Shown here in pieces: positions 1 to 13,017 of a stretch of 64,000 bases of DNA; position 1 is the stretch's first letter, and every line of letters begins with the position of its first letter. Origin of the DNA: Bisporella sp. PMI_857 (Eukaryota > Ascomycota > Leotiomycetes > Helotiales > Helotiaceae); assembly GCA_021307315.1 (NCBI GenBank), contig JAJSPD010000003.1:186001-250000 (forward strand). The letters are read 5' to 3'. Below the pieces are notes generated by a model, which was not told the DNA's origin, did not search any database, and saw only the letters and a list, made by a program, of their open reading frames with translations. Position numbers and translations under genes: made by a program.

Positions 1-2697
1 GGATCAAAGCTGAGGCTGTTATGTAGAAGGGCGGCACTAATTGCAACACTCTGACCTATATTGTTTCGTTTGGAGGTGTACTTGCAAGCGAAATTTATAT
101 AGGAATTTTCGGAACATGATCAGATTCTCGCCAATTTTCAGTGATGCTCAGATTATGGCGAGAGATTAAGCATGACCAGCAAGGACCAAGAGATATGGAA
201 AGAGATATGGAATTAAGAGATAACATTATCATAGAAGTGGAGTGGAACGTTTCTATCGCGTTATCAGGATACAACTTTTGCTCCGAGATGCAATGCATGT
301 CAGATAGCTCGAGGACTCCTGAATATTTGCCGGCTGCTTCTTATTGTGGGTAGATCTTAAGCGTCCTGAAGTGCTTACTACAGGCATACAAGCATCTACG
401 ACGCAATCACAATGAGCGATATATTCGCAGCCACTGCAAAATTTGCGACGGGTATATCTTAAAACCTATGATACCGATACAAGTCGGGTTGATTCATATA
501 TGTCGGTCTCCGTTACCTAAAACTAGCCTCTAGATTCGCTGCGACCTCCTCGCACTTGCGAGCACAACAAGGTTTATCGCAACATTTGAGCTAGATACTG
601 TGAAACAGGTATCTACAGAACCAAGCCGAAGGTTTTGTATAAAGGGATTTCACTCTTTGGCACCGACTTGCTTGCAAGCATTATATGTTGGAAGCTAATG
701 GCCGGTGAATATTCGAGGACATTATTTTGATGCAGAAAGAGAGAAACAGCACAAATACTCAAGCAAAAAAATATCTGAGGTCATGAGACCACTTCCAACA
801 TCTTGACAGGAAGATAAGCTCTGCTCTCTAATTGGAATGACTCGCCAACAGATTTGTCCCAAGTATGAGGAAGCAATAACCGGCCCGGTGCCTAATGCAC
901 AAAGACCAGGTGACGAAAGCTCCAACTAAAGAAACATTTTGGGACGGAAGCGAATCAGAATGTAGAATTCGAACATGAGTTTTGGGAGCAAAATTCCAAA
1001 GCTCTGGAGCTCCTTTCGTCCAAGGGAACATGCTGAAAGACATCCGATTAATCACTTGCAGCACGGTGTCAATCAAAGTACCTGATGCTTTGTTACAAGG
1101 GACTACACAGTGTGAAATTGTATAGCTCTATTATAAAATGAGAAAGCATATGCCAAACACTTTCAATGGGCAGTAACGCATTTGGTTTCTTCTAGATTCT
1201 GAAGTAGAAAACCTGCTCGAGGCCCCTAGATGGCTGATGTATGCTCTTTTCAAAGTACTCAAAAGAAAATGGGGGCATGCACCTTAGTCGCCGATAGGGT
1301 CTGCGAGTTATGGTGGCCCTGCCTGTCTTCGCGCATTACTGGCATGTAGAGCCGGAGGCGCATAAGTATGGGCCAGTTGGTAGCAAGCGGGCTGAAATTG
1401 TATGAGCCCAATATGGCAATTGCGTTGACCTGAAGGATATGAGAGATAGTGAGATAGAAGGTAGAAGAATGCGATGGACTTACGACTTCGACTTCGACTG
1501 GCGCTTAAACTTGACAGGGTGGGAGAACAGAAACGCATCACAGAGATTGAGGGCATCCCTCGTTGGTCCACGTTTCGTGTCCAAACTATGTACGCTTTTT
1601 ATTGTCTGCATTCCAAGTCCAATCAAGGGCGGTACAATATGAGTGGCTGCTTCGTAAAACTCAAGAGGTGAAAATTAACAAATGGTAAGGGAGGAGATAG
1701 CACGTAACTCGAGCAAGTGATCTAACCTCCCCCCTTCGTCTTGGCACTCCAGACCTCTTATCATCAAACACAAATATCTCTTTTCTCTTCAGAGGACGAT
1801 ACTCTAGTCATTAATCGCCAATTAGCAGCATGTAATACACACCTAAAACAATATGCATTGACTGCCTAAGCTGAACAATTTGCGAGGCCGATCGAATGAA
1901 GATCACGTGCTATATCCGCAAGCGCCAGTCGCACTAATTCAAGATGTTCGCAAGAGAAAAGAGTTCGATTGCGGCAAACCGAACAGAACGAGTGCGTGCA
2001 GCAGAGGAGTGGGGGTTATGTTATCTGCTGTGGCACCTGACCAGTGTCTGGTGACCTGGGGGAAAGGCAATATTTGTGCGTTTCATCGAATAAGAATCCC
2101 TTGTCTCATGCACTATGTTGAACTCGCTTCTGGACTCGAAACAATTGTCGAATTAGCGTTCTCCGCAACACATCCATCAATATCTACCAGATTCCTTCTT
2201 GGCATATCATGTTGTCCTCTGTGCAAATAAGGTTATCTGGTATGTCGTGCTTCAAATGACACCCCACTACCCCAGACGCTCCTGGACTTTTAATGTCCAC
2301 GTTTGCCAGAGGTTTGGCTTCATAGGACCAGTGGGAACTCATCCGAATAATAAGGTATGTGTGCATATCGCAGCACGATTTGGTTGGAGTCCCCCCACTA
2401 GTGCAATTGAGGTGCCGTTGCCTAACGGTTGTCCTGTAAGGAACCCGAGCGTGGCACCTTGCCTGACTATGGCTGCCCGACCTGTTTCCTTTGGAGTTCT
2501 CCTTATCTCCTGTTCTACTCAAGGCCTCTCTATATTAATCCCGATTAAGTATTTCAGGGACCCCTTCCTTGTTTTCTGAAACATGCTGAGCGTGGAATAA
2601 CTCCGCACCAGCGTCTTGTTGTACAAGCATCATACCTACCTCCTTGCTAAGCTAATTGATCATCCTGTACTCACCCTCACTGCCACTTGAACATAAG
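1..2697. other. gene-poor stretch, nothing recognised
   Basis: Open frames here are short (116-126 codons at most, around 1.9-2.6 kb), overlap on both strands and show no domain, signal peptide or splice structure I can recognise. No RNA gene or clear repeat was seen. It ends at the start of the BTB-domain gene. Confidence 0.5.
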
Positions 2698-3385
2698 ATG
2701 TTGATAGCCTCACCACTTACTACCGAAGCTGGCTACCCGCATAGAACCTTTGCTATGAAGAGAGAAATTTACCTAGAGTGAGTACCGTATAGAACAGTTG
2801 TATTGTCCACGCGACTAACATTGGTGAAGTGGCCCTGCGATACCGTTCACGGTTGGGACCGATTTGTATGAGCCAAAATACTTCTATGTACCTCTTAGTG
2901 TTTTGGCCGAATATTCAATATTCTTTCATGAGCTGCATAGCCACTGCAGTCTTGATGACCCCGAAGCACTTAAATTCGATGTTGACACCGACCCCAAAAC
3001 CTTCAATCGATTCACAATCTGGCTCTATTACCAAGGAATCTACGTCGATGAGTCGATATCTGAGCCATTGGATTATTATGAGCAGTTTGAATCATTGTGG
3101 ACACTTGCAGACAAATATCGAGTGCCGCAGCTGCAGAAGCAGGCTGCGGATATAGCTATTCTGCTGCTGAAGAATATGGTAGAGCAGTACGATTTTGATG
3201 TGTTGGCATATTGGCAAAATGTTTACCATAACAGCCATGTCGGCAGTCCACAGCGTCGGTTCATTGCTGGACAATGCGCATATTTGTTAACCACTGGGCA
3301 AGAAAAATTTTTGGATCCCGAAGTTATACATCCGGCGTTGAGAGGTGACATACAGAACATTCTCTATACAATGTACGCTTATTAA
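2698..3385 (+). CDS. BTB/POZ domain protein
   Basis: Two-exon model: 2698-2777 and 2830-3385, with a 52-nt intron (GTGAGT donor, CTAAC branch point, AAG acceptor), giving 211 residues. The exon junction restores the start of a BTB fold: PFTVGTDLYEPKYFYVPLSV, then an S-IFFHEL helix, matching the usual pattern of a small exchangeable property followed by a solvent-exposed shell helix. It continues through RFTIWLYYQGIYVDE and a helical C-terminal part (LWTLADKYRVPQLQKQA). Fungal BTB-only proteins of about 200-250 residues are common; they dimerise and some act as adaptors of cullin-3 ligases. No partner domain (Kelch, MATH) follows, so the role here is unknown. The start ATG at 2698 is in frame with the BTB core and no stop intervenes. 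Flanked on both sides by gene-poor DNA. Confidence 0.75.
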
Positions 3386-4627
3386 GTCGAAGGCCCAACA
3401 GTACACAACATCGACCAGACCATATTTGGAGTAAAGGGTGTACCGTAGACATCTAGGATTTGCTTTGCTTTGCTTTGTTTGGCTAATTTTTTTTCGAATG
3501 GTTGGTGATCTGAGAGCCGCAATCTCAACATTTGGATTTAGGTTAAGGTGACGATTGATAACTAGGTCCCGCCCGGGTGTGGCTTGATGATGAACATGAC
3601 TTATGAATAATGACAGCATGGTATACCGGCACGGCGCATGAGAGGGCTGTTTCACAACATCTATCAGGGCGGCATGGGTGGGAAGCTCCGCAATTGGTGG
3701 CCGCTAGGGTGGGATTGTGAATGTTGGACCCCAGCAGTGTAGTTATGCCACTTGACGATTGACGGCAAATGACACATGTAGAAGATCCGCCGCTTCGGGC
3801 TGCATTGTAAATCTGTAAATAGAGAACTCTGTTTAAAGCTCCGCCTCTCAAATGTATCATCGAAGAGAAAGATCATTTTGAATAATAACCGAATCAGTCT
3901 CCGAGCTTCAAAATATCTGCTGGTTCCTGGCTGCAATACCATGATGACATAGTCATGGCTCCAAAAGACCCCGCTTACAATAGCTGTCCACGTAGACATG
4001 GAGAAACCCAGATGCATGTGGGTAAATGCGTTGCTGGCCTGCCTCCACCGATCTCTTGGCGTTTTTCACACCAAATTTAAAGTCTTCCTAAGGGCTTCGC
4101 AGAGTCCCCAATCCTCCTTGATATTGGCTGTCATCTTCCAATGTTCGGTTAGTCAGGAGGCGGAATTGCTTATGTTATCGTCGTACTAGAATGATGACCT
4201 CCTGGACAAAATGTTGCATCGACGATACTCAAATGTAAGGAACATAGTTCCCGCCAAGCATTTGAGCACACACCCAGCATATTATATTCTTCAACCCTTG
4301 CTGTTGACGAACAAAACAGAACCACCCAGTCCATTATATATTCGTTGAATGCATTACTCATCGTTGCACTCTTGTGTAGATGCCGAAGAGACTGTGTTGT
4401 CTTGAGTCCCCATATCTCTTCTCAGCCTCAAGGACACACATGTCCGACAACGTTAACATTGGGGTGAGCCGACATGCCTATAACATTCTATCATCTTTGG
4501 TCTCGTTGTTTTAATGTCCTGTAGTCGGTTCGGAACACAGGAACATAGTACGAAACAAAGCTTTTCACGGATCTGTAACGATTATTGACCGAGAGGAACT
4601 TTTTACTGGAGGTATGAAAGCATTTCT
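3386..4627. other. intergenic, nothing recognised
   Basis: Only short overlapping minus-strand open frames at 3.3-4.0 kb with no domain signature. No repeat or RNA gene was recognised. Confidence 0.4.
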
Positions 4628-5365
4628 GTGGTCGCGAAGCAACAATCCTTGAAGCCGGATTTCTTATGGCAAAGGCATATGCTGGAAGATTATTCTCGTA
4701 TTGGAGAGCATCATGCAGAAGGGATACTTCCCCCCAGATTTACACAAGATATAGCAAATCAAAAGGCATGTTTGGCGCGATCACTCCTATTGGCATCATA
4801 TAAAAAGAAAGGTTGTGAAAATGATTCCTGGCTAGGCATCAACGAGGTTGATGGATCAGAGGGCAAAGCTTTCCTCGACATCCAAAGCTCCCTGAGCCGA
4901 GCCCGCCGCAACGAGAGGGTCACAAATGCGCATAATCCTGGAATCGAGCTCCTAGCTGAAGGGATCTATATCGTAGACGCGTAACTTATCCCAGCCTCTC
5001 ATTGACTGAGCCATCGTAGAGTATATTTTATGGGCTTTGATGTCGGGATGGTGGAAGATTTGGCGAAATCTCGAAATGAATTATGGGAGGGGCTAATAAG
5101 TGAGAAGTACAACCACCGTGGCAACAACAATACTCCTAATGGGCGGCACGGTAGTGCCATAAGAGAGATAGAGAAACGAGTGCGGGAGACCCGCGAGGCA
5201 CTGCAGGAGACTGTAGCAAGCATTGGTTTGTTTGAGCCAAAGGAGAACGAATTTGGAGAAAGCAAGGAAGAAGGGCGGGCGGAAGGTGAAATCTGTCCAA
5301 GGGGTGATAGCAATCATGAATTACAGTACCAGATGGTTGATACTACAGAAGAAACGGAGAAATGA
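4628..5365 (+). pseudogene. possible decayed coding sequence, unrecognised
   Basis: Two open stretches (4628-4984 and 5030-5365) lie in the same frame, separated by TAA and TGA codons. The first stretch has no ATG start in frame. The second begins with ATG at 5030 and contains a charged, helix-prone stretch (IREIEKRVRETREALQET) that could form a short coiled coil. I found no splice pair that removes the two stops and keeps the frame. This may be a decayed gene or chance; no family is recognised. Confidence 0.2.
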
Positions 5366-5667
5366 GCTAGGGAAGACGATGGTAGGGATCTCAAAGCCTC
5401 ATGTAAGATGACTCAGTGTAGCCTGCCTATGTGGAAGGATCTCCTAAGTCTTTACTAATTACCTGAGCCACGATGGTCGGATCATCTAATATCACCATCG
5501 CTTGCACTATACAATAGTCTCGGCGATTGGTCAGAGTCAGCGTTTTATCGTTAGTCATGTGTACGACAGAGCGTATACGCAAATTACATAGCAGCCAAAA
5601 ATCAATTGACAAGAGCGTCTGGGAGATCATCTTATAACCCAGTATTATGGATTTGGAGAGAATAGAT

Positions 5668-7503
5668 TTAACGTTTCCCCTTCAAGTCTTCCACAATCCG
5701 CTCCATCATTCCTAATAATGCCTCTTCTCTATACCTCCTCGTAACAAGCTGCAAGCTTACAGGTGCATCACGATACTTCTCTGGCCCATTCTCGCCAAAG
5801 TAATTTTCATACCGTGCATCCTCTTCGCCCATCAATCCCTGCGTCCTCGGGTATTCTGCCAAAGTATCGCCGTTCTCAACCTTTCCCACGGGGAAGATCG
5901 CAGCGCTGTAATCCAAAATATTGAACACCGAACTGTATCCCCAATACGTGCTTTCGCCATGAGCACTGGCCACACTCGCGTTCGCTGGACACAGCAGGAC
6001 GTCAATCCCCGATTCATTCCACTGATGCGCATACGCGGCCTGCAAGGCATTACGTAGCATATTCAGCTTCCAAGTTTCGGCTGCTGTGTATGGTGTTGAG
6101 TCGGCACGATCGAGGATCCACTGCATGAGAGGGGATGCCGATTCGTTTCCGGCACTCATGATATCTCTGTATTCGGCACCGCCGTCGAGGAAATACATTT
6201 TGTCGATGCAGCTCGTGAGATCACGATGAAGTTCCGATTCCCAAGGGATGATGATGTGGCCGGCCTCTTCAAGGGAGGCGACTGTTTTGCGGAGACCGCG
6301 GGTGATAGAGGGATGGGGATGAACAATGCCATCGTGGTAGATCACGCCTATGCGAAGCGTCTTTGGTGTGTTGATGGAAGATTTCCAGGGTATTTCTACA
6401 AGCGAAGGCTCATACAGCCATGGCTCAGAGTCCAAAGTTACTTTGCAGAATAGCCTCATATCTTCCAAACAAGTAGCTATAGGTCCCACACAGCCTATAA
6501 TGTTTTCCATCCCTCCATGAGCGCCACTGAGACCACCGTGAGGTAATCTGGCAACACTAGGTTTCAGTCCGTAAAGCCCACAAAATGCAGCTGGAACTCT
6601 GATCGATCCCCCTAATATAGAAATTAGATTTGATTCCATTCGATGATTACAATGACATACCAATGTCTGTACCTATGCCGAGGAGACTACCTCGCATTGC
6701 AATTAGTGCAGATTCGCCACCTGAGCTTCCTCCTGGGGTAAGATTCGTATTGTACGGATTTGTTGTGGTTCCGTAAAGATTGCTCTCCGTCTCAAGAGCC
6801 TAGGTAAATGTGAGTACTAGCGTTAAGACGGAGGCAAAGAAGCTTACCATTAGTCCCTGCGGATTCGTCGTTTTGACATGAAACACAGCACCCGCATCTC
6901 TCAGGACTTGCACGATAAGAGAGTCTACCGGGCTTACCTCATCTGCCCATGCAATAAACCCAGAAGTTGCGGACGTGCCTTCAAGAAACACATGCTCCTT
7001 CACTGAAATGGGTAGTCCGTGGAGCGGACCTTTCGGTTTACCATGCAAAGCCATATACTCGTCCAGCTCCGCTGCAGCTGAAAGTGCTTCTTCATACATT
7101 ATTAAAGCTAGGCAATTCGTCTATGCTATAGTGTTAGCAAGGGCTATTGTACGGCTCCAAGTTCTCTCACAGCTTGATGGGCGATTGCGGAACTTTTGCA
7201 GAAGGCAATCGTTACCTCCACTGCGGTATATAACTTGTCGCGAATTGCTTCCAAGAGGTTTGTGGCCGATAGGCTAACTATTGAGAGTTCTCGTTGGGTG
7301 AGTATGCCACATGTTTGTACAAGATTTGATAAGTTTTTGGATTTGAGGAGTTCTGGCGAGATGGTATAGTGTGAAGGAATCTTGGAAGAGATTTCATCTC
7401 GTCTTCGGGCCGCCACATTTTTCCAGTCTGGCAGGATATGTAGCTTAGATATCGTTGGGATCCTCAACTCATTTTTTTCCGTTTCGAGTGATGTGACTGT
7501 CAT
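5668..7503 (-). CDS. fungal amidase (amidase signature family)
   Basis: Four exons on the minus strand: 7171-7503, 6848-7120, 6661-6799 and 5668-6611, with introns of 50, 48 and 49 nt; 562 residues, the usual length for general/acetamidase-like fungal enzymes. It hydrolyses a C-N amide bond to carboxylate plus ammonia or amine. The Ser-cisSer-Lys triad is visible: Lys at about residue 152 (GLPISVKEH), GGSSGGES with the cis-Ser at about 227-228, and nucleophile Ser at about 251 (TDIGGSIRVP). Other family blocks are AHQ-ATNCLALI, GPLHGLPISVKEHV and PAAFCGLYGLKPS. No signal peptide, so probably cytosolic. A Zn2Cys6 regulator gene lies immediately upstream on the same strand (344 bp gap), so local regulation of amide use is plausible but inferred. 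Substrate cannot be read from the sequence. Confidence 0.92.
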
Positions 7504-7847
7504 TTCGATGATGATGAGTCTTCCCTGAGACGATGAAAATCTAATTGGAAATGGTGAGGACCCTTAGAAATCAGCTCCAGATATCCAAGCGACTTGTTAT
7601 GGTCTATAAAGGTTTGGATTAAGAACTGTAATGGCTTTTATTAGGGCTTTCAGGAGCTTTAGGAAAGGCACCATCTTCTGCCAAGGCGGAAGGTCTGCGA
7701 ATCCCACACTGTCATTGAATCCCACTTTTTCAGTAAGCTCGTCTCCACTTGCCCAAATCTTGGACTTGGGAAGGCTTTGTACGACTCCGTAATTTTACCC
7801 AGTATCCAAATTTAGGGAATTGTTGACCATCAACTAGCTCCAATTCT
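7504..7847. promoter_or_regulatory. upstream region of the amidase gene
   Basis: 344 bp between the amidase start and the end of the upstream Zn2Cys6 regulator gene. It must hold the amidase promoter and the regulator's 3' end. No specific site was recognised. Confidence 0.4.
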
Positions 7848-9763
7848 TCAGACTAGCAGAACACATATCCCGAGATTCTGGATACAGCTTCCGCAATCTA
7901 TCAATCGCCCTTGTCGCTTTTGCATTTCCCAAGAATTTTGTAGGATTTCCATAGCTTTTATCGAGTTTCCAAAAGTTCGCGCATCTTGGACAGCTCCTGT
8001 TGCTTTGCTTCTGAAGAATTCTTGATCTTGCGTCGATGAAGCCATACAACCAGCAACGCAAAGTGGCCATATCATTCCCCTCACCATTCGAGGATCGGGT
8101 ATCATGCTCATTGCGTTAATGGCATCTCGTAAAGGATCCTGAATATGAAACACGGTTGGATGTGTAGTGACGACTGTTTGGAGATATATGACTGCTGCAC
8201 AGGCGAAAATATGCGTTACCACCAATGTAACGTAGTGCTTGTAGATATCCATCAGATAATGCGGTGGGGCTCCGGAGTACTCGTTGTGGAATTGAGCAAG
8301 CTGATGGTGTATCTGGGAGTTTCTGAAGTCTAGCCGTTGCTGGATATCCTTTGCGGCTATGGCAAGCTGATGCATATCAATAGTCTCGGCATTAAACATC
8401 GCTGATAAATGCGCTATCTCGCCAATTATGAGCATTACCCAATTCTGACACCCCATAATCTGGTCTAAATGTATCCCATAATCGTTATCAGATTCTCCAA
8501 GGCGTTCAGCTAAGCAAAGAAGAGGCTTGTGTTGGCCAACTAGATGTGGAGATGATCCAGTGGAAATGCAGGCAATAATATCAAACCATATTATTGCAGA
8601 TATGAAAAACTCAAGCGCTCCAACGTTAATAGCACCAACATTTCTGTCTTTGGCCGTTTCGATTATATCACATCGAGAGATAGCTTCTTGCAACTTCCGT
8701 GCTTGGCTTGAATGTAGGTCAAGAATTAATCTTGCGGCTGCTCCTAGGTGGACTTGCCATTTTCCGGTTCCTCCATTGAAAAGCTGCTCTAGTTAGCCAT
8801 AGAGAAGTTCCTGGACAAGACAAGAACTGATTCATACCTCAAAAGATATCAATTGCACCATACAAGCAAGTATCTGAACATTGCCATCGAACGCCCCTTC
8901 TCTAGCGGTATTCAGATTTTGAGCATGGATGAAAAGCTGCAGCTCTTCTAGAGTGAGGTTGTGGTGTCGCTCAAGTTCGTGAAGATAATCAATCTGGGCT
9001 TGATCCACTTGACTCTGTGAGATCAAAGACTGCCAGTGGAACGCACTGAGGCTCATAGCAGCATGATATAGTGGTTTTGTACGATTCAAGAGGGACAAAA
9101 GCCAACCTCGTCCTCCCGTCGAAATGGAAGGGGCAAAGAATCGAAATTGGGTGTAAAACACATTGTCAAGATAGTGCATCATCAAGTTTGCCTCATTGCC
9201 ACCCAGTATTTTGGACTTTTTGACGTCATCTGGGATTTCCGAATTTGTGTCCGTATAAGATGGATCACCACTAGACTCAGAGTTCCCTACCCTCGATATA
9301 TCTTTATGAGGTTCAGCGCGCGAAAGTGTTCGTGAATGACTTTTGACCTGACGAACTCTTTCTCTATGAGCTGCTCGTTTATGACTGGCAGCAGCTCCGA
9401 CTAATATTTTGATGCGTTCGAGTTGTTCTTTGCCTAGAGTTGTATCTTCAATCCATTTTGGTTTCGTTCCATAATGACACTCAATGCTGACTGAAGCACA
9501 TCGCTGGCATCCGGGTCTCACTTCGTCACATTCTAAGGGGAAAGGGATGTCAGAGAGTCTCTATGTCAAAATAATAAATTACAATTTTTAAAGCCTCCAA
9601 GATGCTTACTCTTCTTGCGTAGCCGGCAGGTCCAGCAACCTTTGGTGCTTCTGACAGGAAGATGAGGCGGCTCGGGACTGGATTGCATAAGAGGCTGTTC
9701 CATCTCTCTTTCCAATCCAACAAACAGACTTTTAGGTTTATTGAAGCCCCTGGAATCCATCAT
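7848..9763 (-). CDS. Zn2Cys6 transcription factor with fungal-specific C-terminal domain
   Basis: Three exons: 9610-9763, 8838-9532 and 7848-8786, with introns of 77 and 51 nt; 595 residues. The first intron interrupts the binuclear zinc cluster; splicing restores Cys43-x2-Cys46-x6-Cys53-x6-Cys60-x2-Cys63-x6-Cys70 (GCWTCRLRKKKCDE, then RPGCQRCASVSIEC), an exact Zn2Cys6 pattern. The rest matches the helical fungal transcription factor domain 2 layout (LDNVFYTQFRFF, LYHAAMSLSAFHWQ, then FNGGTGKWQVHLGAAARLI) and ends in the typical hydrophobic tail. The product should be a nuclear DNA-binding regulator, usually recognising CGG triplets. The nearest target candidate is the amidase downstream on the same strand; that link is inference. 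The start is the first ATG in frame (9763); an upstream stop closes the frame unless a further 5' exon exists. Confidence 0.88.
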
Positions 9764-11600
9764 CCTAAGACGAAGCCATTGGGCATGTGGAGGCGGCTGT
9801 CCGAACTCATGTAAAGGAAGCAAAGCCTGTCACGAAATTTCGGTCTGAGTTTTTACCCGACTATGCTTAATGAGAGTGGCTGGGTAGTCGAATGCACGTC
9901 TATTGACAATACCACAAGATAAAATACATCTCAATGTATAAGGAAAATGTTTGGGAGAATGGTCACGAAAGTGGGGTTGTGCCAAGAACATGATATTCCT
10001 TTTATTGTGTGTGGACCTGGGCAGGCAAGTGGAGACTGACCTCCGTTGTCTCTAATTGCACAGCATCTCCATATAAAAGCAGGTTCAAGCAAGACAGCAA
10101 TAAGAGATTCATCACCATCACCATCAACGGGAAAGTAGTCTTTACGATACACAAATTCCTCAGCAAGAATGAATATAGGAAATATTGGTTAACTGACTCA
10201 GCCGAAATCAAATTTGCTGGCATTGCTTGACAGTGCTAAACCAACCCTTAACTTTCCATTTGAGAGATTAAAATGGCACTCATGTTCTATTCTACCTTGT
10301 TGATGGTTACATTGGCCATATTGAGCTGTAATTGCGTTTCAGTCTTTTGATTGTGTGTGCAACAGTCTTTAAGGTTTAGAACCAGTCTCCTCGCTGTAGG
10401 CTCAAGAGATTCGGTGTGGATAGATGTAGGTATCTTGGAACTTCCCTCGGCTTCACGGACGCATATCCCAAGTGAGAGGCTTATCTGGCAGGACCCAGGC
10501 GCAATTTAGGATTCATATTGATGACTCTATGTGAAATTTTAGTCAGAACAGTTCGCTGACGGTGGAAAGATCGAACCGAGTCGTGATATTAAACAGTATA
10601 GACTCTTTAATGACTTGGGATATGCGAGGTTTGATTCGAATAAGCCCCGCATGCTTTTCTATGTGCAGGTTGTTGATGCGCCAATAAAGAGGTTCCTGTT
10701 GACTAGCTGAATCCGTCAAACAGTAGTCGAGCTGTATTTGCTATGATATGGCTGCCTACCTCTGGGAAATCAGAGTTCAGCGGACTGGAGTTTGTCAGTC
10801 CTAGTAATCAGCATCAAATATAGCTAGAAAATCTCTGATTTTGTGAAGGAGGTCCCGGTGGCTCGGGCATAGGCACGGTAAAGTGTATTGACAACTCGCA
10901 TTCAAGTTATGTGACACTAAACCATTTGTAGATGTTCTACGAGAACACGGCTTCTATCATAAATTTTTATGCATTCCCAAAGCTGGCGGGGATCCATTGG
11001 GCGGTCAGAAGGCTTCCAGATGACAGTGAAGTGCTCGGCCCCACAGACCATGCATTCAGACCATTATGTATTCTGACCGGGAACATATGAAGGACAGTGT
11101 AAAGGAACTTAACCAATATTCTTTACATCTCGAGAATTAGAGTAAAGCAGGTGCAACCAGCTTGTTGTTTCAAATCAGCTGCTCTGGTTAAAAAGCTAAA
11201 GTTAAATGGAGATTCCAAGGTATGCAAGTTTCCATTTTTGATCTAAACGCTCATCGCCGTAAGGTCCTTTTGTCACAGACGCCAGGTTGCATATCCCCTT
11301 CGGTTGACATATAATAGATAATATGACGCCGTTATAAAGTACAAGAAGGAACGCACAAGGCTTCAATAGCTCAATAATTCTAGTTCAAAGGGTTTGTGAG
11401 CGGGGAAATTCTGCAAGCTGCTGAACACAATGCTAATTGGTGCTGAATCACACTACGCTGGCTTATCCTTCAAATTGCACAGCACCTTAAATTCAAGCGT
11501 ATTTTCAAGATGGAACACCTTCGAGGCCAGGTACCCTATGCGAGGCAAATATCTCTCCATTTGACGACGTACAAAAAAGCATTGGTGCTGGCGAGTAACA
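9764..11600. other. long AT-rich intergenic region
   Basis: No convincing coding sequence on either strand; the longest open frames are about 70 codons. It ends at the left target-site duplication of the hAT-like element. Confidence 0.5.
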
Positions 11601-11608
11601 CACAAAAG
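11601..11608. repeat. target-site duplication, left copy
   Basis: CACAAAAG directly abutting the left terminal repeat of the hAT-like element; identical to 12092-12099. Confidence 0.8.
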
Positions 11609-12091
11609 CAGTGTGAGAAATGATTTGATTACTTGATTACCGAGCCTATTAATCAAAATCAAATGAACTCTATTTATTAGTAATCAAAACCAAATGAAAA
11701 TCAAATCAGAGTAATCATTAATTACTTTGATACTTTGATTACTTACTAATTAAGCAAGCGGTTAGTCAAATTAGGAAAGCGGTAACGAATTTTGGCCGGC
11801 AGAATTCTAGAAGTACTAATAGTTCAGTTTTTTTACACTATATAGAAGTTTTATAGTAGTTTTACTATAACAAAGTTTAATAGTTATAGCTAATTTTGAA
11901 ATAAAATTAACAAACATTAGTAAATATTTAAATAAACATTAATTTATTACTATTTAAAAAAGAGTTGATTACTGCTTTGATTTCTTTGATTACTGAAATT
12001 AGTCAAACCTCCTAGTAATCAAAGTCAAAATCAAGTAATTAATTAGTAATTAACTAGTAATTGATTACTTGATTACTTTTTAGTCACACTA
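11609..12091. mobile_element. non-autonomous hAT-like element (MITE), 483 bp
   Basis: The element begins CAGTGTGA and ends TCACACTA, an imperfect terminal inverted repeat (7 of 8 bases). It is flanked on both sides by the same 8-bp sequence CACAAAAG (11601-11608 and 12092-12099), a perfect target-site duplication. An 8-bp duplication with CAGTG-type ends is characteristic of the hAT superfamily. The interior is very AT-rich, has about ten copies of GATTAC or its complement near both ends, and encodes no transposase, so the element must be mobilised in trans. The subterminal repeats are like the transposase-binding repeats described for hAT elements; their role here is inferred. Confidence 0.8.
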
Positions 12092-12099
12092 CACAAAAG
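12092..12099. repeat. target-site duplication, right copy
   Basis: CACAAAAG directly abutting the right terminal repeat; identical to 11601-11608. Confidence 0.8.
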
Positions 12100-13017
12100 G
12101 CCACGGAAGCTTTTTAGCATCTCACGAACTTGATAAATCCTGGTTCATCTATTAGAATATGTCGGTAAAGATAATGATTTGAGCAGTACATACTAATTCA
12201 TTCATTCCTATGTTTATCCTCAGTCTGCAGGTTGCAACGGCTTTGGTACTGATCTATCTTACCCCTAGCAACGAGGTCACTTTCACCGACATTAATCCCA
12301 CATTATGATCGTAGTTCATTCAAACATTCCCCAATGGCTCCAAATATCACAGCAGTATTCTCCCTGCATCATAGCGTAATACATCTATCTAAAGTAACTG
12401 CTATTACTACTTCCTGAACATCCGAGGGCAAGGACTATTCAAAATCTCACGATTATGCAGCGAGCTTAGATGCCGGTAATTTTCATTAGACTTCCGGGTG
12501 TAACGGCGCCTCGGATGCATTCATCCAATGGTTATGCGCATGTCAAGCTCAACCCATGATGGTGAGTTGACGTTGTTGGCACAATCATTTCTGCAATCCA
12601 ATAACATTCAGAACTAAGCACAAGCTTCGTCAACACTCTCTTTCTAGATAAGGCCTTCTTCCAAAGCAAGCTTCCGGATTAGAATCATGTTGTCTCTCAC
12701 TTCTTAAGCATGGGATTGGCATGAGCAAGACCCCACTTTTAATCATTGCTCGCTTCCCCCTGCCGACATATCCTCTAAACCGAAGCATCATCATTGCGGC
12801 GTACCACTAATATCAGAGCAAGATCTCACTTACACAACTTTATCTTGTCTTGAAGATAACGTCTAGTGACTACACGCATCGTGGCGATATCTAGAAGATT
12901 TAACAAATCCAATAGGACGGATGTATATATAGCTGTCGAAATCACAAGGTAGATTAGTCGAAGCAGTCCCAGCAATAAGACGTTCCTCCGTACCACTATA
13001 CTACCAATACAGTCATC
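12100..13017 (+). promoter_or_regulatory. upstream region of the siderophore-type transporter
   Basis: Non-coding. A TATATATAG box lies at about 12923-12931, roughly 90 bp before the ATG. Four GATAA motifs sit at 12132, 12170, 12647 and 12855. Fungal siderophore transporters are commonly repressed by iron-sensing GATA factors (SreA type), so these sites fit such control, but GATAA is short and the link is inference. Confidence 0.4.

Noticed and set aside
1880..2579. Overlapping open frames of 112-126 codons on both strands
   Set aside because: No domain, no splice context, and comparable frames overlap on the opposite strand, as expected by chance.
3543..4017. Cys/Ser-rich minus-strand open frames
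   Set aside because: Two overlapping frames of similar quality, with no domain or signal peptide; probably chance.
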